From Prorocentrum cordatum (Eukaryota; Sar; Dinophyceae; Prorocentrales; Prorocentraceae): a DNA stretch of 64,000 nucleotides. Made by a program: the position numbers and the translations under genes. The notes below the pieces were generated by a model, which saw only the letters and a program-made list of their open reading frames with translations, did not search any database and had not been told where the DNA came from. This document shows positions 43,041-51,433 of the stretch, piece after piece. Where the stretch lies: the NCBI GenBank assembly GCA_963575745.1, contig CAUYUJ010019860.1:209179-273178 (forward strand), written 5' to 3'. Each line of letters begins with the position of its first letter. The stretch's first letter is position 1.

Positions 43041-43984
43041 GCGGAGTGGATACCACACTGCACCATTCAAAATGAAAACCCACCACAAGAGACGTTAGGA
43101 AAACGTGCCGTGGTCGAAGGTGACCCCAAGTTTTTCAGCAGTAGGATAGAGCCCCCCTTTCAACTTCGACCACGGATTGTTGTGCGACACCACTCTGCGG
43201 GGTTCGCACTTCCAGCCGCCCCCCCATTTCGGAAAGACCCGAAGGGAATCCCCAAGAGCGAAAAACTGGGGCCCGCAAAGGTCTGAGAGAGCCCCAGCAG
43301 TTCACTCTGGACCCAATGTGCTCCCCCGGTTATCCAGGCAGCGCTTCGGTGAAGCAGAATTCAACCATACCGAGCGAGCTTTATCCTCGAGTATCGGCTA
43401 CATGTGCCTTGCTCGTCCACAATGAACAGGACTAGACATACGCACGGCGGGCATTGGCTCCTGACACCGCGCAGGTCGCTCATCCCTGAACAAGATCGTT
43501 CGTAGGTCGTTCGCCAAATCTTTCCACATTGGCCGATTAAGGACCGCCGCCGGCGCTTAATCTTGAACGCCCGCGCAGGGGTCCCTGCCACGTCGACACG
43601 ATACGAACCTACCGTATTCAGGTCCACCTCCCTTCCTGCCCCCTCCCCTCTCTTTTTTTTGTTCTTTCATAACGGTTTCGACGTGGCAACCCTCCGCAAC
43701 GCGTACAGTGCATCTTAAATTATGTGGTTTCGCTGCCATCTGGGCAGGTGGGTCCGTCGGAGTCGTAGGTTGCGGGCAGCCCATGGACGTGGGCACGGGC
43801 AAGCAGGTCAGCGCATTTGCGTGTTCGCTGAGAAACGCTAAGTCAACTTCTGTGCAACCGACTCTTCCTCGACAGGTGGCAAGGCAAGGCAAGGCCCGGT
43901 CGAATCGAATCGGTCCGCAAGCGGACGTGGGCAGAAAACTATAAATTCGTGCGGGCGATGGAAAATATGCATGCAAAGCTGAAC
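43041..43984. other. No independent gene; 3' flank of the LINE
   Basis: Open frames are short or read from the LINE. A T-run lies at 43653-43660. No poly-A tail or target duplication for the LINE could be identified here. Confidence 0.4.
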
Positions 43985-45464
43985 TCAGAAGTCTTGCGTG
44001 TAGCCCTCGGCCTGCGCACGCCATTTCCTGCGGTCTCGAGCAGCGACGTACCATGGCCCACCAAACTTTGCAAGCGAGTACTTTTGCAAGTGATCGCCCC
44101 AACGACATGCTGGACGACCTCGTCCACGGCCTGCCCCGGGATAGGTTGAGGGCGGGCTCCAGCTTGATACACGGCGCGCCCAGCTGTCGGGTTTCTGCCC
44201 AAGCTGGCCGGCGACATTGTACTGCAGGTGGGCCAGCCTTTCCCGCCAGCTTCGAACAGGGTACAATGACAGAGCCCTGTCGACCCGGTGGCTCATTCGA
44301 CGCATGGTGACGTTCCAATCTTCGTCGTCAAGCCGCACCCGCCCCACAATCAAGCGTAGCGTGCGTAGTTGCAGGACGTCCAGCTGCTCCTTCTGGCGCG
44401 CCGTCAGGGCAAGCGTTGGCAGACCGAACAGCACCGTAGGCGTTACGACTGAATCGAGGAGCTTGAGGCGGCGACGGATTGAAATCTGTCTGTCGGTAAG
44501 TCTGCTCCGTCGCTCATGGAACTTGCCCCGGGCGGCCTGCAAACGGCACGACAACTCGACGTCAGCGCGCTGACGCAAGGACCCCGGCACTTTCCTTCCC
44601 AAATAGAAATGAGCGTCGCTGCCGAACAGAATTTCGACAATGTCGTCGCCAATCTCGACGCATGCCGGCCCAGTAAGGCCCTCCGTCGTCAGGATTTTCG
44701 TTTTCGCCGCATCGACGTGCAGGCCAACCCGGCGTAGTTCAACGCACAGTGACTCGATCATATCGCACAGTTCGCTGCAGCATGTGGCATTGACAATGAG
44801 ATCGTCGGCGCATCGGACGTTGGTGAGCCTCTCGCCGGACGCGTCGCCCACGCCAAGTCCACGATTGCCAAGAGAGAGCTTCCACCTGGAAGGTGCGAGC
44901 TCCAAGCCGGCGCTGAACAGCATGGGGCTGATGACGCCCCCCTGCTCGACACCTCTGTTGATGCCGAAGTTCTGCGAGCCTTGCCCGCGCCCCGTCTGAT
45001 GATTGCACAGCATCGCAAGTAGAGCTGTGCACGACTGCTCCACACCTTGTACCCGCAAGGCCTCGAACAGAGCAGGATACTCGATTCTGTCGAAAGCTTT
45101 CTTCAGAACAAGGCATGCAACCCAACGCGGGAAATTCCACTCCAGAGATTTGCCGCGCGCGTTCTCCAGCGCGGCGAAAGCGTCGTTGATTGAGCGCTGC
45201 TTCCGGAAGCTCACTTGGTCTGGCGGCTGCTTTGCTTCGAGGTGCCCTCGTAGTCTTTCGCGTACCAACTTTGAGAATATCGTGCACGTTGCCCGCAAAA
45301 TGGCGATGGGTCGCCAGTTGTCGGGTTTGCTCCTGTCTCCCTTTGTTCGGAAGCATCACGAACAGCGTGTCGTGCCAGCTCGAGTCGACGGTGCCCGCCC
45401 GCAGGATGTTGTTGAACATGGTCAGCACAAGCCTCAAAACAGCGTCGGATGCACACTTGAACAT
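43985..45464 (-). pseudogene. LINE reverse transcriptase domain, inactivated
   Basis: The frame 45298-43985 gives 437 residues. Upstream text in another frame (45464-45345: LTMFNNILRAGTVDSSWHDT) supplies the region before the fingers, with a shift near 45345 that joins to the RT block with ATCTIFSKLVRERL. RT motifs are CLVLKKAFDRIEY, GVEQGGVISPMLFSAGLE, RCADDLIVNA and HVDAAKTKIL. In the first motif the catalytic Asp (normally xDLKKAFD) is Val, codon GTT at 45107-45109, one base from GAT. The third motif has CADD where YADD is usual. The C-terminal part with RQKEQLDVLQLRTLRLI and WRERLAHLQY is typical of the LINE thumb and connection region. Loss of the Asp would abolish polymerase activity. 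Confidence 0.93.
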
Positions 45465-45524
45465 TTCGACAACTAAGCCGCACTCGCCCTGGCACTTCCG
45501 GCTACATCTTACGCAGAGCGTATT

Positions 45525-46674
45525 TCAGCTCGCCCATGAGGCGCCCTCGAGCCCCCGCTGCTGGCATCGTTGCAGATGCTCTGTCATCGACTGGACGCCT
45601 GCGTCGCGCACCCAATCAGAAGCAGAAATGTCCGCAAGAAAATCTGCAAATTGTTGCGGCGAGGCGTCCGTCGATGAAGCCTGCCGCTTATTGCGCGCGG
45701 GAAGGAAGCGCAGCCGGTCTAACAGATCCAAATCTTTGAACTCCTTGAGAATATGTTCAGCTCTGTCGTTCCTGCACCGCCGGATTTCTTTGCGCGCCTG
45801 CTCCCATATCTGCTTGGAGAGCTCCCTGCGAACCTCTGGGTCTGAACACGCACGCCGATGTTCGAGCAGCGACTTAAACTCGGCATCTTTCCAAAACTTG
45901 CCATTCCTTGCTCTCTTGGGGCCGCTGCCACATTCGTTGGCGACTTCTCGAACAACATGTTCCAGATCAGAAAGAGTATGTGGGGGCAAGTCATGAACCG
46001 CATGATCCAGCCTTGAATGGTACATGCTCTCGGCGTCGCACGGGGCCCATCCCCTGACGATTCGCTTGCGCCTCCTCGGGCGCGGGCCCCCAGACCGGAA
46101 TCTGAGCTCCGCCAGAACTGCACTATGGTCTGATCCCAGGCTGATGCTGTCGACCGCCTGTCCCTTGACGACCTCCAAGCACGGCGTGGCGAATATGAAA
46201 TCGATCCCGCGCTCGTGCCCGAGAGAACTATGAAATGTCCATGTGTCCTCAAAGCTGAGCTCGTCGGACTCGTTACCGCCTGCAGGCCGGAGGGCGACAA
46301 CATTTGGTCAACTGGTTGCCCTCGTGCCCCATGATGTAGCTGGGCATTGAAGTCTCCACCAAGAACGATTTTTGCACCGAGCCGAGAAGCATCGGGCCAA
46401 TTGTTGCATGAAGGTCTCCAACAGAAAAGCCCGCATGGGGCACATGCGTTGCAATGAACGCGAATGGCCGCCCAAAAATTTGAACGTTCAGTGCAATGAC
46501 CCGGTCTGAATACAGCCGGAGACTGAAGATATTGGGGACGCGGCGACGGTGAACAAGAACACCGACACCTGCCGAGCAGCAGCCGGCAAGATGCGCATAG
46601 AGCTCATGCCCGTCTTCCAGATCCAAGATACCCGCTGGCGCGCGAGTTTCGCTGAACAGAACCACGTCCCACAA
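45525..46674 (-). pseudogene. LINE AP-endonuclease domain and linker, frame-broken
   Basis: Exonuclease-endonuclease-phosphatase motifs are spread over frames. WDVVLFSETR (catalytic Glu) lies near 46670-46640, IATHVPHAGFSVGD near 46440, the GGDFNAQ motif at 46361-46341 in a second frame, and IDFIFATP with LGSDHSAVLAEL near 46210-46110 after returning to another frame. This enzyme nicks target DNA to prime reverse transcription. The linker to RT (46060-45525) is basic and helical. At least two single-base frame changes separate the motifs, so no continuous enzyme can be made from this copy. Confidence 0.88.
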
Positions 46675-46801
46675 TATTTTATGTAGCTCGCCCCTTTAAT
46701 TCTGCAATCCGCGCTGGGTTATTCAACCTAGCGTTCTTGCAATACACGTGCAGAATCCCATGTTGTGCACGGGGTGAAACTCGATTCGGCCGGAACTGTC
46801 C

Positions 46802-47245
46802 CTAGCGGCGCGCGGCCTCGCCACCCTTCGACTTGCCTTTGCCGCCGCCTTTGGTTGCTTTGCCCCTGTTCTCGCGGAGCATGTCGCGGAACTCAGGATG
46901 CTCATCCGTGATCGCGTGCTTCTCCCACTCCGGGCCGCACTCCACCTTGAGAGCCCCGCTGGCGAAGAAAACCATCAACGCGAGGCCGCCGGACAAGCTC
47001 ACCTTGCCAACGTTGACGGTAGGGTCCCAATCAACATTGAGCTCTGACCGTGACCAGCCCCAGTTTGACATGATGTATTTTGTTCCAAAAGCAAGGCCCT
47101 GGACAATCCTTTTGTCAATTGGAAAATCTGGCTTGGCCCATGCCTCTTTGTTTCCAGCAGTCGATTTGTGCATGATCTCAACGGCCCGGCCCCTCTCCGT
47201 CTGCGAACCGAACTTGGCGAAGACGAGCCCTTTGAAGTCGCCCTT
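46802..47245 (-). pseudogene. Possible LINE N-terminal/ORF1-like segment
   Basis: The minus strand reads FKGLVFAKFGSQTERGRAVE (47240-47180) and continues in frame to a stop at 46802. Features include WSRSELNVDWDPT, VSLSGGLALMVFFASGALKV and a Gly/Lys-rich end (KGGGKGKSKGG). The alternation of strands and helices looks like an RRM-type fold, and Gly/Lys-rich tails are common in proteins preceding LINE endonucleases in dinoflagellates as I remember them. It could instead be an unrelated host exon. No start codon is evident because the frame enters from the duplicated segment upstream. Confidence 0.45.
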
Positions 47246-47432
47246 GATATCCCCTCAAGCAGCACTGGTAAACTAAAACGTCTTGAGCCTAGTGAGTGTG
47301 AGGCTCAAGGAGGAGGAGGTAGGCCTCAGACGACGATGACGATGGAGCGCGCACCCTTTTGCCAGGGAGCCGTGCTGATCCTCCGGCGCCCGGCGCGCGC
47401 TGCGCCGGCGCCTGTCTTTGGCCACGCGTCGC
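47246..47432. repeat. Duplicated segment, copy 1 (187 bp)
   Basis: Begins GATATCCCCTCAAGCAGCAC and ends GGCCACGCGTCGC. It matches 47653-47846 with scattered substitutions and a few small indels. It contains a 9-bp inverted repeat, CTTGAGCCT (47282-47290) and AGGCTCAAG (47301-47309), around a 10-base loop. Confidence 0.93.
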
Positions 47433-47652
47433 CACCGAAAAATCCAAAACAGGGCGGGAAGGGGGCCTCTGTCAGGCCCCCAGGGTGGGCCAGCTTGGCC
47501 TTTGAAAAGGCTTGAGCCGCCAGGCGGCGGAAAGTGGGGAAGAAGCAGGAGAGGGCAAGCAAGGAGGCAAGGGCAGGGGCAAGGGATACGCAAGTGGAAG
47601 CCCGCGCCAGTTCTGGAAACGAGGAGATCCATCAGTGTTATCAAACATCCTA
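47433..47652. other. Spacer between the duplicated segments
   Basis: 220 bp of G/A-rich sequence on the plus strand with no recognisable gene. If the arrangement is of the split-direct-repeat type known from tyrosine-recombinase elements, this would be the inner A2 segment; its partner A1 was not seen. Confidence 0.5.
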
Positions 47653-47846
47653 GATATCCCCTCAAGCAGCACTGGTAAACTAAAACGTCTTGAGCCTAGT
47701 GATTGTGAGGCTCATGCAAGGAGGAGGAGGAGGTAGCGCTCAGACGACGATGGCGATGGAGCGCACACCCTTTTGCCAGGGAGCCGCGCTGCTCCTCCGG
47801 CGCCCGGCGCACGCTGCGCCGGCGCCTGTCTTTGGCCACGCGTCGC
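47653..47846. repeat. Duplicated segment, copy 2 (194 bp)
   Basis: Second copy of the segment at 47246-47432. Its hairpin is slightly degraded (CTTGAGCCT opposite AGGCTCATG). Confidence 0.93.
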
Positions 47847-48320
47847 GGGCCACGCCGCCAACCTCCTCTTGTGATCGCACACCCACGCCGAACTGGCCGT
47901 AGTGGGTTACGTAGCCGCCGGTCCTCTCGGCGTGGAACTCATCAGTCCCGGCATCTGCGGCGCGCTGCCACGTCTGCCCAGCAAGGTCGGTCCGCGGGCG
48001 CAGGGCGGCACGCCGCCGGCGCCCACGGTGGTTCTTCGCGCGCCACGCGCGGCAGCCCCGGCTGGGCCGGCCGCCGGCGCATCCCTCGGTAGCCGCCACC
48101 GCCGCCCCCCCTGACGGCACTGCCGGCTGCCAGGCCAGCGCGGCGCCAGCTGCCCTCGGGCGCCCAGCCGCCGCCGCCCCGCGCCCAGCTGCTCGCAAGC
48201 GCAAACCGATCGCGAGCGCCAGGCTGAACTCAGCCGGCGCCGCGCAGCCGCCCGCACGGCGGGTGCCGGCGGCGGACCTCTGCTGCCCGCTCGGCCGTTG
48301 GCCGGCGGCAGCCTCGCACC
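47847..48320. other. GC-rich 3' flank of the DIRS-like element; no gene seen
   Basis: Ala, Arg and Gly-rich frames on both strands are compositional. No motif. Confidence 0.4.
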
Positions 48321-48806
48321 TCAGTCCCGATGCGGCCTTGGTTCTCCTTCTTGGGGCCACCCCGGTGGCACGCGGTACCCTGACGAAGCCGCCTCCCGCG
48401 TCACCTCGTTGGCCCGGCGGAAGCCCTGGGTCTCGTGCACGTACCTCACGCCGTTGTAGTGCACCGGGCCCATCACTCCCGCGTCGCAGTACGTCTTCCG
48501 CGGCTGCTTGGGGGGCTTGGGCGCCTTAGGCGTTGGCTGCGCGGCGGCCCGCTGTGCCTCGTGCTCCGGCTCCTTCTTGCCCCTCTTGGCCGTCCCGCAG
48601 CAGCAGCAATAAAGCGCCCCGATGCCTGCTGCGAGCAGCACTACGATCATGGCCGCCACCTTCAGCGCCGCCCCCACCGGGAAGACGATAGCCACCGTGC
48701 TCATCTGCGGCTCCCAGCGGAGTGTAACCGCCTGGGTTTGGCCGTCGACCGCCACCATCTCCTGGCCTTGTGTCTCCCCCGCTGCCGTTGCTAGCGTAGT
48801 TGCCAT
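48321..48806 (-). CDS. Small single-pass membrane protein at the 3' end of the DIRS-like element
   Basis: A 161-codon frame starts with ATG at 48806 (MATTLATAAGETQGQEM). A hydrophobic stretch of about 25 residues (VAAMIVVLLAAGIGALYCCC, about residues 50-70) is followed by a Cys cluster and then a basic stop-transfer region (AKRGKKE), consistent with a type-I-like membrane span with the C-terminus inside. The C-terminal half is hydrophilic with VRYVHETQGFRRANEV. A membrane ORF behind the recombinase is not part of the classical DIRS plan. It may be an accessory protein. No signal peptide is evident, and I recognise no family. Confidence 0.55.
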   Translation of the reverse strand: MATTLATAAGETQGQEMVAVDGQTQAVTLRWEPQMSTVAIVFPVGAALKVAAMIVVLLAAGIGALYCCCCGTAKRGKKEPEHEAQRAAAQPTPKAPKPPKQPRKTYCDAGVMGPVHYNGVRYVHETQGFRRANEVTREAASSGYRVPPGWPQEGEPRPHRD

Positions 48807-48908
48807 CAGCGCCGCGCGCGGCAGGCTCGCCCTGGGGCTGCGGGCCCTGCGGTTGCTGCCGCGCCCGCTGGCTGCTCGCCCACTTCCTCGCTGCCGCCTG
48901 CGAGGCCC

Positions 48909-49952
48909 TTAGGCCCCCAGCAGCGCCGCCGCGAGCAGCGTGCCCGCTGCCGCCGCCCACGTCACCAGGCTGACCGGGAGCACGAGGATCAGTAGGCTCT
49001 GGCTCTCCGCCTGGTCGACCTTGATCTCGTAGCCGTCCGCCCCGCCGGCTGTGGAGAGGAATGTCGTCGCGGCCAGCACGGCTCCGGGCCACAGCGGGGT
49101 CGGGTTCCTGCCCGCGCGGCGCTCGCCATCGGCCGCGCGGGCCGGCGGCGCCGTGAGCTCGGGCGTGTCTGTCGCCATGTCGGCCGAGATGCCGCGCGTG
49201 GGTTCGTGGCTCTCCCACAGGTACCCGTGGAAGCTGTCGGAGGCCCAGCGCCCGAAGCGCTTGACGCGCTGCAGATCGTCCACGGCATGATACATTGCTG
49301 TTGCGCCTCCTATGCGGAGGCTGCGTGAGCCGATCTCCTCCGCCCTCAGCCCGGCGGCCAGCCCTGCTACCGTCAAGTAGTGCTGCACCTCCTCGCGGCG
49401 GATGGGCGCACCGTTCGCCCAGCGGAAGAGCGGGAGCTCCTCCTCGCTGCCTCGCAGCCTCTGCGGGTAATGCTGCTCCAGCTGGCGGATGGCGGCCACC
49501 GGGCACAGCGATGTGCCCGTCTGGTATTGGTTCCTCACACACCCCACATTATATTGGTCTGTTTTCGCAGAGGTGATGTGGAGCACCACCTCCACCGCGT
49601 CTCTGAAAGCGCAGGGCTGGTTGCTGCTGTCACGGCCCGTGATGTCCACGCCGCGCACGACGCGCTCCTGGCTCCACGTCTTTCCAGGCTGGATCAGGTA
49701 CTCGGACGCCCTCAACATGAAGAAGAAGGCCACCACCACGGCGGCCCAAAGGACCGTGGCATCCGTCGCGGGGAGGTCGGTCTGGTCCTTCAGGAAGCCG
49801 TGGAGCCACAAGAGCATGTGCGGTGTCACGGGCCGCTTCCGCCCGCTCGGCCCTTGGCCTCTCTTAAGGCCGGCGAGCGTTGACCAGAGGCGGCCTCGGT
49901 GGAGTAGAGGGTCAGGATATCCAACTACGAGGTGGGCAAAAAAGTACAGCAA
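48909..49952 (-). CDS. Tyrosine recombinase catalytic domain of the DIRS-like element
   Basis: This frame joins the preceding one at a T-run (about 49950), where text passes from KQKLFAV to YFFAHLVVGYPDPL. Recombinase marks are FFFMLRASEYL (first Arg), ITSAKTDQYN (Lys), GSRSLRIGGATA (second box), GRWAS and the likely nucleophile Tyr in FHGYLWE. In the second box the usual HSLR is RSLR, so the catalytic His is replaced by Arg (codon CGC; CAC would give His). The enzyme would integrate circular cDNA by strand exchange. The last 60 residues contain two hydrophobic stretches (LWPGAVLAATTFLSTAGG and SLLILVLPVSLVTWAAAAG), an odd membrane-like tail for a recombinase. Confidence 0.85.
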   Translation of the reverse strand: MLYFFAHLVVGYPDPLLHRGRLWSTLAGLKRGQGPSGRKRPVTPHMLLWLHGFLKDQTDLPATDATVLWAAVVVAFFFMLRASEYLIQPGKTWSQERVVRGVDITGRDSSNQPCAFRDAVEVVLHITSAKTDQYNVGCVRNQYQTGTSLCPVAAIRQLEQHYPQRLRGSEEELPLFRWANGAPIRREEVQHYLTVAGLAAGLRAEEIGSRSLRIGGATAMYHAVDDLQRVKRFGRWASDSFHGYLWESHEPTRGISADMATDTPELTAPPARAADGERRAGRNPTPLWPGAVLAATTFLSTAGGADGYEIKVDQAESQSLLILVLPVSLVTWAAAAGTLLAAALLGA

Positions 49953-51423
49953 ACAATTTCTGTTTGATCGTACCCTCTGTGCGCTTCAGCACCTTGGCCA
50001 GAACAATGATGAAGCCCAACAACGATTCCTCGTTGGCGTGGCGCTCTTCGCGATCGCGCCCCTCGAGCCAGGGCGATTCGCCCTGGGCTGCCCTGAAGCC
50101 CTGCCACTGCCGCCAGCCGGTCTCGTAGCCGGCGCGGGTCCCCTCGGACAGCCGCGGCATCAGCGCCTCGCGCTTCTGCTCCTCGATCCACCCGCCATAG
50201 TCTTCCCCTCCCAAGGTTGGGCGGTCTGGTAAGGCGATGGCAGCCCGAGCCTGGCCTAGCGCGATCGGCTTGACCAGCCTCTGGGTCTCCGCCTTCTTGC
50301 CCCTGTTGGGGCTCCGCCTCCGCCACCTCTTGGGCGTGTCGACGGCCACGCTTAAGTCCACCTCCGTGGCGTCGGGCGGGGGCTCGGGACCCCGCACGAG
50401 GTCCTCCTCGATCGCTCGGAAGCGGACGCCTTGGCTCTTGCGCCTCGCTTTGTGAGCGTCGTCGCTTAGCACTCCTGCGTGTCGGTCGTCCTCCGCGGCC
50501 TCGGCCTTCACGCGGGGCTCGCCCTGCGCCCAAGCCCTGAGCCACCGCCAGGTTGTTTCCCAGGCGGCGGACTCTGCGGGGTCGCGGCAGCCGCCTGCCC
50601 GCTGGGTGGTTTGCAGCGTCGCGTCCACGATGGCGCCCAGGACAGCCCTCGCCGTTTCTGGTGGCAGGGACCTCGCCGCCTCCCGCATCAGGGTGTCCTC
50701 GGCGTCGCCCTGGGCCCGCCTCTCCACCGAAGTTGCTGCGTCGCCCCCCTGCACGGTCCAGACTTCTTCCGGTGACAACGCCCGGATGCGCCCATCGCTG
50801 CTCCCCGGGATGTGGACCAACGCCCCCCCCGGTCCGCCCGGGCCCTCTGTGGGCCAGCGAGCCGTGCCGATCGGGCCGTCGATCGAGCAGACCAGGTGCT
50901 TCGCGTTGGCGAGCTTGATGTGGCCGATGCCCTTGGGCAGCATGGCGTCGGAGCCGCCTCGGGCTGCTGGATCCCACGTGGCGCTCCCTTCGTCGTCGAG
51001 CCAGTGATGGTCGCCTTCGCTGAGCTTGTCCTTCAGCGCGTGCTTCACCCCGTGTGGACAGCGGCGCGCCGGCGGCATGCGCACGCTCGCCAGGCTAGCG
51101 CCCGCCGGTCCTCTGCCCGCCACGAGCAGGCTTCGAGCCCGGGCCGTCATGTCGCCGTAGTGGGTGCAGACGAGCTCCAGGTCGTACGTGCGGTATCCCA
51201 TCTTGCGCAGCGCTTTGACGACGCGGGTCAGGTCGAGCTTGCCTGGGGCGTCGGCCACGACGATCTGCGGCCTTGCCCAGGTAACCGCGGACACCAGCTT
51301 CTCGACCTCGAAACCCTTCGGGTCCAGGGACAACGTGCACATGATCCAGTCCACCTCCGCTGAGTTGCTCTTCGTCAGCTCCCCACCTAGCTGTTCCCGG
51401 GCGCGCCCGTAGGTGCCCAGCGG
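49912..51423 (-). CDS. Cytosine-C5 methyltransferase-like region fused to recombinase N-terminal domain
   Basis: The frame opens just after the RT/RNase H stop at 51434 and runs to 49912. Its first part has VVADAPGKLDLTRVVKALRK, MGYRTYDLELV and HYGDMTARARSLLVAG, resembling the region before and including the Q-R-R motif of C5 methyltransferases. RIRALSPEEVWTVQGGD (about 50795-50745) matches the conserved RxLTxxExxxxQGF motif, and ARAVLGAIV follows. The catalytic Pro-Cys loop is not visible, so this may be a partial or inactive enzyme. After a basic linker, LSEGTRAGYETGWRQWQGF and NEESLLGFIIVLAKVL are a recombinase core-binding domain. C5 methyltransferases captured by dinoflagellate retrotransposons are known from the literature, which supports the reading. 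Confidence 0.7.
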   Translation of the reverse strand, partial: PLGTYGRAREQLGGELTKSNSAEVDWIMCTLSLDPKGFEVEKLVSAVTWARPQIVVADAPGKLDLTRVVKALRKMGYRTYDLELVCTHYGDMTARARSLLVAGRGPAGASLASVRMPPARRCPHGVKHALKDKLSEGDHHWLDDEGSATWDPAARGGSDAMLPKGIGHIKLANAKHLVCSIDGPIGTARWPTEGPGGPGGALVHIPGSSDGRIRALSPEEVWTVQGGDAATSVERRAQGDAEDTLMREAARSLPPETARAVLGAIVDATLQTTQRAGGCRDPAESAAWETTWRWLRAWAQGEPRVKAEAAEDDRHAGVLSDDAHKARRKSQGVRFRAIEEDLVRGPEPPPDATEVDLSVAVDTPKRWRRRSPNRGKKAETQRLVKPIALGQARAAIALPDRPTLGGEDYGGWIEEQKREALMPRLSEGTRAGYETGWRQWQGFRAAQGESPWLEGRDREERHANEESLLGFIIVLAKVLKRTEGTIKQKLFAVLFCPPRSWIS

Positions 51424-51433
51424 GCTCCCGAGC

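Larger units (their letters stand above)
43985..47245 (-). mobile_element. Decayed non-LTR (LINE) retrotransposon
   Basis: On the minus strand a likely ORF1-like segment (about 47240-46802), an AP-type endonuclease (46674-46050) and a reverse transcriptase (45450-43985) follow in the order of APE-type LINEs. All need frame changes (near 46300, 45500 and 45345), and the RT has lost one catalytic Asp, so the copy is dead. The left side of the element runs directly into the duplicated 190-bp segment at 47246. Confidence 0.9.

Noticed and set aside
43557-44318. 253-codon minus ORF overlapping the LINE RT
   Set aside because: Shadow frame of the LINE; the RT motifs are in the other frame.
47160-47850. 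Lys/Gly-rich plus-strand ORFs between the duplicated segments
   Set aside because: They read through both copies of a non-coding duplication and change composition with the DNA; no plus-strand coding support.
49912-50977. Separate 350-codon Arg/Gly-rich protein in a second minus frame
   Set aside because: It is a shadow of the methyltransferase/recombinase frame, which has the recognisable motifs.
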